Shown one piece after another: positions 6,975 through 14,184 of a stretch of DNA of 45,685 bases; the stretch's first letter is position 1; every line of letters begins with the position of its first letter. The stretch comes from CAZUTK01 sp964623265 (GTDB taxonomy: Bacteria; Electryoneota; B3-LCP). Below the pieces are notes generated by a model. It did not search any database. It was not told where the DNA came from and saw only the letters and a list, made by a program, of their open reading frames with translations. Position numbers and translations under genes: made by a program. The stretch lies in NCBI GenBank assembly GCA_964623265.1, contig CAZUTK010000016.1, positions 1 through 45,685 of the forward strand. The letters are read 5' to 3'.

Positions 6975-8627
6975 TCAATTTCCGTCTTCCAGATAAATCA
7001 ACTGGTGTCGGTGGAGGTCTATTTTCGTCTGAGATTTGATCTTGTGCTCGAGGGATCTGCCATAACGAGCCAGATAGTACGGCAGACTGAAGCGTCGTTC
7101 CTGCAACTGCCCGCCCGGCATCAGATTCATACAGGCTTTGTTGATCTGAGAGACGAGCATCTCGTTCTTCCGGCGCATCGCGGCGCGCGCCTTTTCTTCC
7201 AAGACATCCAGCGACAATAACCAGCGTTCAAGCGTTTTTTCCACAGGATGATCCAATGTCGGATCTATCGCCATCATTCCAACCAGCAGACTGTCGCGGA
7301 TTTCGCTCCATTTTTCCCGCGCGCGGGCGAACAGCCCCACGAGATCATTGGTTGTGTCGGATTCGAGGATCTGGTTGATCAGTTTCGAGGTTCCCAAACG
7401 GAGTTGTTCGGGCGTGAACTGGTATTTTTCCAATACTTTCTTAACTTTAGCTTCGATCAGGGTCGCCGATAAGCGAGGAATGATCGCAGGCATCGTCACT
7501 TCCAGATGATCGTAGAGCGGCTTCAATTGGGCGAAATAGGCGATCTCCGTAGGACCTGCGATATAGGCGACGGTAGGGAAGAGGCAATCTTGAAAGATGG
7601 GGCGCAGGCTGACTTTCGGCAAGAAAAAATCCGGTTGTTCAACGGCTTTGCGCCGAAGACCTTCAAACCCTAATTGTTCGGGAGGATTGCTTTCGTGAAG
7701 CAGCGTGCCTGCCGAACTGATGGGGACGCGCACATCGCCGATTCTGGCGAAGAGCTGCAAACGATCTTCCTGCGGCTGGATTTGCGGTGCATAACCGGCG
7801 CGGTTCACTGCTTGCGTGGCTTCAAAAAGCAAGCGATTCAGATCATTGCCGGAAGAGAAAATGCGGATTAAGAGGGGCGTCAAAGATTTTTTGCTCGGTT
7901 TATTCTCGGCGTCGTAGAGAATTAAGCCGTCTTCTTTGAAGAGGTGACTGTAGAGCCTGGCAAATGCCCCCCCCAACGTTTCACCAGGATGATAACAGGC
8001 GCTCAGAAGCTCCAGCTTCTGCCCGCGGTAGGAGCTGGGAGGAAGGAGAGTCCAAAGCCTCTGAACCAACTGCTCGACTTCGCCGTTCAATACTATGGAA
8101 CCGACGACTCTGCGCTTTTCTTCTGGGGGGTTGGTGAGTGAGAGGAGAACTTCTTCCCCTTCGAGATTCAACAGACGGATGTGATTGACTTCAAAGAAAT
8201 CGTGATCTGAAGTTTCCATCCAGAAGACCGGCACGGTGCGTCGGCCGGTGGCGCCCTGAATCGCTTGAGCCCATAGGATTGTCGCGACGGCTTTGTAATA
8301 AGTGAAGAGTGGTCCGCCGAATAAACCGACTTGCTGTCCCGTCACGACCGCCAGCGTTTCAGGATCCCGAAGCGCCTCGATGTTCCGCAGCGTCTGCATG
8401 CCGCCGCCCCAGCGTTCAGCATCCCGCAACAATGCAGCGATCAGAGGACTTCGGTCGCAAAATGTACGGGTTCTCGCCTCTGCGAGAACCTTCCATTCAC
8501 TTAGAGGTAGACGATAATCGAAATGGTAGAAATCCCGGACTCGTTCGAAGTCATCTATGTAATCAAAGAATAGCGCATTGCCGCCGGGTAATCTGCGGAA
8601 GGAGATGGAGTCAGACACGTTTGGCAC
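6975..8627 (-). CDS. bshC: Bacillithiol biosynthesis cysteine-adding enzyme BshC
   Basis: This 550-residue protein matches BshC in length and motifs: TGQQVGLFGGPLFTYYKA near residue 97, FWMETSDHDFFEVNHI near 140, and a long C-terminal coiled coil. BshC joins cysteine to glucosaminyl-malate in the last step of bacillithiol synthesis, in the cytoplasm. The start is GTG at 8627 (or GTG 8618). It overlaps the end of the methyltransferase gene by 17 bp (8 bp for the alternative), so translation is probably coupled. No bshA or bshB lies in the window. The overlap may point to a modified thiol such as N-methyl-bacillithiol. Confidence 0.93.
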   Translation of the reverse strand: MPNVSDSISFRRLPGGNALFFDYIDDFERVRDFYHFDYRLPLSEWKVLAEARTRTFCDRSPLIAALLRDAERWGGGMQTLRNIEALRDPETLAVVTGQQVGLFGGPLFTYYKAVATILWAQAIQGATGRRTVPVFWMETSDHDFFEVNHIRLLNLEGEEVLLSLTNPPEEKRRVVGSIVLNGEVEQLVQRLWTLLPPSSYRGQKLELLSACYHPGETLGGAFARLYSHLFKEDGLILYDAENKPSKKSLTPLLIRIFSSGNDLNRLLFEATQAVNRAGYAPQIQPQEDRLQLFARIGDVRVPISSAGTLLHESNPPEQLGFEGLRRKAVEQPDFFLPKVSLRPIFQDCLFPTVAYIAGPTEIAYFAQLKPLYDHLEVTMPAIIPRLSATLIEAKVKKVLEKYQFTPEQLRLGTSKLINQILESDTTNDLVGLFARAREKWSEIRDSLLVGMMAIDPTLDHPVEKTLERWLLSLDVLEEKARAAMRRKNEMLVSQINKACMNLMPGGQLQERRFSLPYYLARYGRSLEHKIKSQTKIDLHRHQLIYLEDGN

Positions 8628-9357
8628 CGATTAGTATGAGTCGAGGTGAACGACGGGTGAATTCGGCTCCGTTGTAATCGCCATAAGTTTGCACAACGTC
8701 GAATCCTGCAGTCCGAAGCATCCGCATCAATTGATCACCCGAGTAGAGAAAGACGGATTCGCGAAATTCCCGCCGATTCCCTCCTGTTTGTTCTATCGTG
8801 ATTTGTTTATTAATGCGATCGGATTCCGGATCCACCCATCTTCGTATGGTGACCCTGCCGCCGGATATTTCTCGTTCTTCAAGCGGAATCAGCGCTTCGA
8901 GAACCGCATTGCGATTCAGAAAATCCAGCACGAACCAGCCGTTTGGCTTCAACGTCCGCGCTGCTTCCCGCAACACTTGCAAATCCATCTCGCTGTCCTC
9001 GAAATATCCGAAGCTCGTGAAAAGTGAAAGAATCAGATCGAAGACACTTGCTGCGAACGGCAAAGCGCGCATATCCCCACGCGCCCGAAAAAAGTCTTTG
9101 CTTGCCTTTGCCGAGGCTGTGTGTTGCAAAAGAAACCAGGATAGATCCAGACCGAAAACCTGATATCCGAGCGCAGTGAGCTGCAAGCTGTGCCGCCCGC
9201 TTCCGCAGCCGAGATCTAATACAGATGCAGGAGGTGAAAGTTGAAGCGTCTTCTCCAACCACGAAATGGTCTCAGCCGCTTCCGCGTTGGAGCGATGCCG
9301 GTATAGTTCGTCGTATTCTCTTTCGAACCAGCGCTGATACCAGGGGATCTCGTGCAA
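8611..9357 (-). CDS. Class I SAM-dependent methyltransferase, overlapping bshC
   Basis: The SAM-binding motif VLDLGCGSGRHSLQL, the acidic residue in GLDLSW, the post-motif GDMRALPF and the LKPNGWFVLDF strand mark a Rossmann-fold methyltransferase. The start is chosen as TTG 9357, giving 248 residues beginning near HEIPWYQRWF. A longer frame to ATG 9477 would begin inside the terminator of the upstream gene and run across a strong promoter, so it is rejected. Family knowledge: Chlorobi make N-methyl-bacillithiol with a SAM methyltransferase (NmbA). The 17-bp overlap with bshC makes such a role plausible here, but the substrate is not shown by the sequence. Confidence 0.85.
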   Translation of the reverse strand: MHEIPWYQRWFEREYDELYRHRSNAEAAETISWLEKTLQLSPPASVLDLGCGSGRHSLQLTALGYQVFGLDLSWFLLQHTASAKASKDFFRARGDMRALPFAASVFDLILSLFTSFGYFEDSEMDLQVLREAARTLKPNGWFVLDFLNRNAVLEALIPLEEREISGGRVTIRRWVDPESDRINKQITIEQTGGNRREFRESVFLYSGDQLMRMLRTAGFDVVQTYGDYNGAEFTRRSPRLILIGAKRV

Positions 9358-9396
9358 ACTGCTCTGCTTCTTTCGTGTATTTTCTGCGCAATGAAT

Positions 9397-9425
9397 AATA
9401 TACAGCGGAGTTACGTAAAAGTCAA
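9397..9425 (-). promoter_or_regulatory. Strong sigma70-type promoter of the methyltransferase-bshC operon
   Basis: On the minus strand TTGACT (9420-9425) and TATATT (9397-9402) are separated by exactly 17 bp. Transcription would start near 9390, about 33 bases before the TTG at 9357. Confidence 0.7.
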
Positions 9426-9453
9426 GCAGATTTGATCGCGCCGTCAGAGTTTT

Positions 9454-9485
9454 AAAAAAAAAAGAGGCGAAGTGCATCGCCTCTT
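9454..9485 (-). terminator. Rho-independent terminator of the sigma/anti-sigma/Spy operon
   Basis: On the minus strand AAGAGGCGA and TCGCCTCTT form a 9-bp stem with a 6-base loop, followed by about ten U. It lies 24 bases after the stop of the Spy-like gene. Confidence 0.85.
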
Positions 9486-9508
9486 GTGTTAAAGATCCAG
9501 GAATCGCC

Positions 9509-10027
9509 TTAATGTTCGAAGCGCGGAGGGTGTGGGGGGCGATCGTCGAATTCGCGGACCATATCGCGGACGATTTCAGGAAAGCGTAGATTGAACAGGA
9601 CCATCTTGCCTACCTGATCCGGTTTCAGCACCTTGGCGGCATCCCGGCGGAATTGCGTGCGCAGTTCAGCTTGATCGCGATCCAGTTTTTCCAGATCATC
9701 CAGCAGAGCGTTGATCTTACCTACATCGGCTTTTTCATCCCATACCAGATCACCCAGACTCCGCACGATATCCATCCGTTTCTGATCCAGTTCATTCATC
9801 TTGCGATCCGTTTCGCTCATCAGCGGAAAGAACTTTGCCGCCTGTTCTTCGCTCAGCTGCAATTCATCCGTCAGTTTCCAAATTTTCATCGTCTGAATCC
9901 GCTTCTCGATTTGTTCGCGACGTTGCCCGTCACGCAGGCCTTTCGGACGTACCGGCTGCGCGAGAACCCACCCCGGTTGCCAGAGCAGCGCCGCCATCAC
10001 GATCCCATAGAGGATTTTTTTCATCAT
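9509..10027 (-). CDS. Spy/CpxP-like periplasmic protein
   Basis: This 172-residue protein has a signal peptide (ILYGIVMAALLWQPGWVLA) and a helical body. LTDELQLSEEQAAKFFPL resembles the LTxxQ-type segment of the Spy/CpxP/ZraP family, and a long charged helical region follows. Members are periplasmic chaperones or metal-stress sensors. The gene comes after an ECF sigma factor and its anti-sigma factor and is closed by a terminator, which suggests it is a target or modulator of that envelope-stress switch. The C-terminus is rich in His and Pro (RPPHPPRFEH), which could bind metal. A GGAGAAA site precedes the double ATG. Confidence 0.75.
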   Translation of the reverse strand: MMKKILYGIVMAALLWQPGWVLAQPVRPKGLRDGQRREQIEKRIQTMKIWKLTDELQLSEEQAAKFFPLMSETDRKMNELDQKRMDIVRSLGDLVWDEKADVGKINALLDDLEKLDRDQAELRTQFRRDAAKVLKPDQVGKMVLFNLRFPEIVRDMVREFDDRPPHPPRFEH

Positions 10028-10088
10028 TTTCTCCAGTCTATTGACATTATCCGTCTATTGATTTTCATTTATTTCCATTCGTGAAGCA

Positions 10089-10706
10089 TCAGATTATCGG
10101 TTTCGCGCTCAACTGAGACAGAATTTTCTCCAAGGTTTGATCGTCCACTTCCGCCAGTTGATCGTATAAATCCTTCGGTGCTTCATGCTGCAACTGGCTC
10201 AGCTTGTAGATCAGCTCCAGTTCCAGCTGGTCAAACTCCGAATCAGAAATTTCTTCGCCGGTGAAGAACGTTTCCAGTTTGCTCAATTCTTCTTCCTGTA
10301 AAGTCTTATCCGAGGTGGCAACCATCTTGTCCGTCTGGAACCAAGAGGGCGGCGCGATTTTCACCGGCGAGAAGATTACGAACAGCGAGAAGAGAGCCGC
10401 CACGGTGAGTGAAGGCGCCCAAACCGGCCGTTTCGCAAGTATCGTGTTTTGCCTGGAATCGAGTTTTTCGCGCAGACGGGGCAGATACCGGATCCAATAA
10501 GAATCACTTGGGAGCGGCGCCGGCAGGTTTTCGAGATCTTTCGCCAGTGCGACCAGTTCCTGAAATTCGTTTCTGCAGTCAGCGCATTCGGAGAGGTGTC
10601 TGGATGCAGATTCGGTCAAGCGATTGCAGAAACCTTCATCGAAGATCTCGAGCAGTTCTTCTTGAACCGCTCTGCAGGATTTATCCTGTTCGTTCGGCTC
10701 CTTCAT
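10089..10706 (-). CDS. Membrane anti-sigma factor with zinc-finger (zf-HC2) domain
   Basis: The N-terminal 60 residues contain the zinc-binding anti-sigma pattern: His in ASRHLSECADC and the CxxC ECADCRNE. One membrane helix follows (APSLTVAALFSLFVIFS, about residues 93-113). The C-terminal half, acidic and helical, should lie in the periplasm. The start ATG overlaps the sigma-factor stop as ATGA, so the two proteins are probably made in step. It should hold the ECF factor inactive until envelope stress; no protease partner is visible in the window. Confidence 0.88.
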   Translation of the reverse strand: MKEPNEQDKSCRAVQEELLEIFDEGFCNRLTESASRHLSECADCRNEFQELVALAKDLENLPAPLPSDSYWIRYLPRLREKLDSRQNTILAKRPVWAPSLTVAALFSLFVIFSPVKIAPPSWFQTDKMVATSDKTLQEEELSKLETFFTGEEISDSEFDQLELELIYKLSQLQHEAPKDLYDQLAEVDDQTLEKILSQLSAKPII

Positions 10707-11239
10707 GATTTCATCTCTTTTTGCAATTTCCGGATCGCTTGATGATAGTTGGCTTTTATCGTTCCGACATCTCGGTTCAGAATGGTCGCGATTTCTGCGT
10801 GAGGCAACTTATGAAAATAACGCAAGTTGAAGACCAATTTCTGTCTTTTCGGAAGCCGTTCAATCGCTTGGATGAGGCGTTCCTCCGTTTCGCGGGTTTC
10901 GAGAATCTGTTCCGGCGTCGGATTTCGGCTGCTGATGGTTAAACCGATATTCTCCAGGCTCAGAATCTGTCTTAGCTTCTTTTTGCGCAGATGTTTCAGC
11001 GTCAGGTTTACTGCGATGCGATAGATCCAGGTTAAGAATGAAGCGTCGCCGCGAAATCCATGCAACCCGTGATAGGCTTTTATAAATACTTCCTGACTCA
11101 AATCTTCCGCTTCTTCGTGGATGCCGACCATACGCCAAATGATGAGATAGATCTGTTTCTGGTATTTGCGGACCAGCTCATTAAAAGCGCTTTCTTCACC
11201 CTGCTGAAATTTACGAATAACGTCTAAATCGTCCTGCAC
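10703..11239 (-). CDS. ECF-type RNA polymerase sigma factor (RpoE-like)
   Basis: Region 2 is clear (AFNELVRKYQKQIYLIIWRM, AEDLSQEVFIKAYHGL, FLTWIYRIAVN), and region 4 carries a helix-turn-helix (LPHAEIATILNRDVGTIKAN). GTG 11239 is preferred because AAGG lies six bases before it and the product then starts right at region 2 (178 residues). An in-frame TTG at 11305 would add 22 residues without a good ribosome site. It is followed by its anti-sigma factor with a 4-bp overlap and by a Spy-like gene, a common envelope-stress unit. The target promoters cannot be read from this window. Confidence 0.9.
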   Translation of the reverse strand: MQDDLDVIRKFQQGEESAFNELVRKYQKQIYLIIWRMVGIHEEAEDLSQEVFIKAYHGLHGFRGDASFLTWIYRIAVNLTLKHLRKKKLRQILSLENIGLTISSRNPTPEQILETRETEERLIQAIERLPKRQKLVFNLRYFHKLPHAEIATILNRDVGTIKANYHQAIRKLQKEMKS

Positions 11240-11365
11240 AAGATACCTTACAGTATGATCCTGAAAGCCGGCTTCACTCTGTTGATTTTGACCATCAGCG
11301 CTCAATGTTCTCAGCTTTTAGACCGATTCAACCGGGAAAAGTTTAATGCGGATACCGCCTTCTTG

Positions 11366-11397
11366 AAAAACAAAAACCGGCTGCATTCGCAACCGGT
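11366..11397 (-). terminator. Terminator of the priA-PorV operon
   Basis: On the minus strand ACCGGTTGC and GCAGCCGGT pair (one T-G pair) around a 4-base loop and run into TTTTTGTTTTT. It lies 25 bases after the PorV/PorQ-like gene. Confidence 0.75.
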
Positions 11398-11422
11398 ATC
11401 GTATCAAGGGCATCGCTCACTC

Positions 11423-12418
11423 TCAAAATGAGGCGGATAACCCCGCGCGCGTGACCATTCCCAGCTCGCCGTAGGATGAAATCCCGATATCCAGACGAGC
11501 CAAGGTTAGATCAAATCCCACACCTCCGGTGAGACCTGCAAAGGGATCGTTACGAGTGCCCACCTGTTGATCTAATCCGCGGGTGTCGTAGCCGATACGA
11601 AGGAATAAAGTCTCCATCGGGTTGAATTCGGCGCCGATCCCGTAATAGGCGTCTCCGAAGAAATCGAGGATGTCTGAGCCTTTGAAATTTGAAAGGGAGT
11701 AATTATCCGCATTTTCCTGGTAAACAGTCATTGAGAAGTAGAGAGTGGCGGGAAAACCTTCAGGAGTTCCGCTGATTCCGATGCGATACAGGAGCGGCAG
11801 ATCGTCGCTCGAATGAATGTAGACGTCGGTAGTGCCGCCGAGGTTGTAGAATCCGGCACCGATCCTCAAGCGGTCGGACAACAAAGGGTATTGAACTCCG
11901 AGGTCGAATGCTAATGCGGAAGCGGCATAATCGGCGATCTTGGAATGCGCGAATTTCCCGCTGCCGCCCACTTGCAGCAAATTTCGGAAGGTTTTCGCCC
12001 AGGAAAAACCGAAGACAAAATCGGAAGCGTAGAACTTGCCTTGGTCCACACCGTATTTGTCTCTCTTCTCGAAATCGCCGTAATTGGTGTACAGGAGGTG
12101 GAGTCCCCAATTTCCCCACTGCTTCTCAGGACGGGCGAATGCCAGATATCCCGAATTGATATCGAGGAGATAGTTCATATATCCTGCGGCAGCGGTCTGC
12201 TGCACCAAACCCGCGAGTCCTGCAGGGTTGTAATAGATGCTTTCAATATGGCCATTATCCGATACCAGGGATCCGCCTAATGCGCTGCCGCGAGGGTGCA
12301 TTTGTAGCCGTAGAATTTCGAATCCTGCTGTGCCCTGAGCTTGAGTCTGTCGGGCGGTAAATCCGAAGAGAGCTGCCGTGATCCACAGCACAGCTATATG
12401 TCGCATGTTCCGTTCCAT
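11423..12418 (-). CDS. PorV/PorQ-like outer-membrane beta-barrel protein
   Basis: A signal peptide (MRHIAVLWITAALFGFTARQ) is followed by the family start MHPRGSALGGSLVSDNGH and IESIYYNPAGLAGL. The remaining 280 residues alternate hydrophobic and polar positions as in a beta-barrel, and the chain ends with Phe (AGLSASF), usual for outer-membrane proteins. In T9SS bacteria PorV shuttles cargo to the sortase, while PorQ and related proteins take other outer-membrane roles; which one applies here is open. ATG 12418 is used; ATG 12406 gives a neater signal peptide, and a TTG at 12424 is less likely. The five T9SS cargo proteins in the window need such a system. Confidence 0.78.
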   Translation of the reverse strand: MERNMRHIAVLWITAALFGFTARQTQAQGTAGFEILRLQMHPRGSALGGSLVSDNGHIESIYYNPAGLAGLVQQTAAAGYMNYLLDINSGYLAFARPEKQWGNWGLHLLYTNYGDFEKRDKYGVDQGKFYASDFVFGFSWAKTFRNLLQVGGSGKFAHSKIADYAASALAFDLGVQYPLLSDRLRIGAGFYNLGGTTDVYIHSSDDLPLLYRIGISGTPEGFPATLYFSMTVYQENADNYSLSNFKGSDILDFFGDAYYGIGAEFNPMETLFLRIGYDTRGLDQQVGTRNDPFAGLTGGVGFDLTLARLDIGISSYGELGMVTRAGLSASF

Positions 12419-12481
12419 ATGCAAACAATCCAGAAACCTGTCTAAAGTTAGTGAAGTTTCTCATAAATACAAGGAAAATCT

Positions 12482-13387
12482 TCAAAAAATGCCCGTCTGC
12501 GTCTCTTCTTCCGCGGACCACTGACGATAGATCTTGCGTTTCCTGCGAATTACCAGCACTCCGGCGATGAGAACCAGAACCGTCATCCCGAGGAAGATGA
12601 AGAATTCCGCATCCAGCAGGATCATCCAACGATAGGATTTCTTCAACTCCGCGTGCCATTCTGCTTCCAAGCCTGCCTGATCTAATTCTGTTTCTCGAAA
12701 CAAGCTTTCATTCCAACTGCTTCCGGCACCCATATCGTTCAAGATGCGCTGGATGGTTTCCCATCCATATCGTTTTATCATGAATTCCGTAAGATGATAG
12801 CTTTGCAAATATGCCAGTTCCGCATCCGCCGGCTGGAAGGAATCCACTCTTTCGATATGGTCCAGTGGGATTAATGAGCCGGACCAGACTGCGCGGGACA
12901 GGGGCATCAAGGCTTTACCCTGTCCTTCACCGGAGAGCCACAGAGCCAGCCCTTCGTTAAACCACCGCGGCAGTCGCCCTCCGGTCTTGACGCCGATCAG
13001 CAAGTGAGTCAGTTCGTGTGCGGTCGTGCGATGAAACTCCTCTGTGCCTTTCGAAAACCTCGGAGATTTCAGCACGATGGTATTTTGTTCCGGGAAGGAA
13101 ACGCCTTGGGACCATTCGGGCAGCCGCCCGCCGGTCAGGTGGTTGAACTCATCCTGACTGGAGGCAAGATAAATATGCGCAGGCGCAAGCAGAGAAGTCT
13201 TCAACTGACCTTCAAGCATCGGCAGCGTTGCGAAGGCGAAACGATTCAGAGCTTCGACATTTGCAGCGTCGCCGGCGTGATAGAAAATCTTCATGCGTTC
13301 ATTACCCGCTTCCCACCACCTATCAGGTTGTGCAAAAGCAAGTGAACAGAATAAAACCGTAGCGGCGAAAATATAAGCAGGCTTCAT
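12482..13387 (-). CDS. Membrane-anchored MA-like zinc metallopeptidase
   Basis: This 301-residue protein has a signal peptide (ending CSLAFAQ), a gluzincin active site HELTH at about residue 124 and a downstream glutamate in RWFNEGLALW, the peptidase MA-like arrangement. A C-terminal membrane helix (FFIFLGMTVLVLIAGVLVI) is followed by basic residues, so the catalytic domain faces the periplasm. The substrate is unknown. It starts 3 bases after the HD phosphohydrolase gene and sits in the priA operon. The SD site and spacing do not suggest another start. Confidence 0.85.
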   Translation of the reverse strand: MKPAYIFAATVLFCSLAFAQPDRWWEAGNERMKIFYHAGDAANVEALNRFAFATLPMLEGQLKTSLLAPAHIYLASSQDEFNHLTGGRLPEWSQGVSFPEQNTIVLKSPRFSKGTEEFHRTTAHELTHLLIGVKTGGRLPRWFNEGLALWLSGEGQGKALMPLSRAVWSGSLIPLDHIERVDSFQPADAELAYLQSYHLTEFMIKRYGWETIQRILNDMGAGSSWNESLFRETELDQAGLEAEWHAELKKSYRWMILLDAEFFIFLGMTVLVLIAGVLVIRRKRKIYRQWSAEEETQTGIF

Positions 13388-13390
13388 TTC

Positions 13391-14140
13391 TCAGAGCAAA
13401 TGATTTCCGTTAATCGTCAAGTGGAATTCCATCCCTAAAAAATTCGCAGCCTTCTTCGAGATCAACATGCGCGAGAGGAAGATTTCGAAATACTCCATGA
13501 CGGATGCGAGCCGCGTGTCCACGGTCAGATCCAATGTGATGCGCCTCGCGTCCGGGTCCACCATCACTCGGGATTGCGTGACCGCATAGTTGACCCGATC
13601 GTGGACATCGGTGCGCAGATTGCGGGTGTTGCGCACGCGCGAACGATGAACATCCGCTTTATCCGCGATGATCAGAGCCGCGGTGATGCGGCTGACGGGC
13701 ATGCCGTCCTCTTCGTGGTGATTGCCTATGGCGGCGATGATTTCCACGAGATCGAGGTACGGCATGGATAGATCTTCGAGGATTTGATTGGCGATGATTG
13801 CCCCGGTCTGCGCGTGGTAGTCCCGATTGATTACGTTGCCGACATCGTGCAGATATCCCGCCATGGCGGCGAGGTGCTGCATTCGAAGATCATCACCCAG
13901 CGATTTCAGGATGTTGGACGCTGTTCTGGCGACTACCTTGCCGTGACGTCGGCCGTGTTCCGTATAACCGATCACGCCGAGGAATTCGTTGGCTTTATCC
14001 ATTAAAATCTCGACCTTCGGATGCTTGCGCAGTTGATCGAAGGTGACGGTTTTCTTCGTGGTATCTTGAGTATCGGTTCCCGAAAGGGAAATCTGTTCCT
14101 TGCTCGGGCTCAAGACGGATGCGTCACCGGGGTTATTCAT
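13391..14140 (-). CDS. HD-domain phosphohydrolase
   Basis: The 249-residue protein has the HD metal-binding pattern: His in TEHGRRHGKVVARTA, the HD pair in MAGYLHDVGNVIN, and NHHEEDGMP downstream. HD enzymes cleave phosphate esters of nucleotides or signal molecules; the exact substrate cannot be told. ATG 14140 follows AGAGGAAAACGAT, a good site. A longer frame to 14488 overlaps the 3' end of priA and reads as noise, so it is left out. It lies 44 bases after priA and 3 bases before the peptidase gene. Confidence 0.85.
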   Translation of the reverse strand: MNNPGDASVLSPSKEQISLSGTDTQDTTKKTVTFDQLRKHPKVEILMDKANEFLGVIGYTEHGRRHGKVVARTASNILKSLGDDLRMQHLAAMAGYLHDVGNVINRDYHAQTGAIIANQILEDLSMPYLDLVEIIAAIGNHHEEDGMPVSRITAALIIADKADVHRSRVRNTRNLRTDVHDRVNYAVTQSRVMVDPDARRITLDLTVDTRLASVMEYFEIFLSRMLISKKAANFLGMEFHLTINGNHLL

Positions 14141-14184
14141 ATCGTTTTCCTCTATTGCAACGGGAGTATTCCAACCCTTAAACC

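Noticed and set aside
9358..9477. Longer N-terminus of the methyltransferase from ATG 9477
   Set aside because: This ATG lies in the loop of a terminator, and the stretch crosses the strong promoter at 9397-9425.
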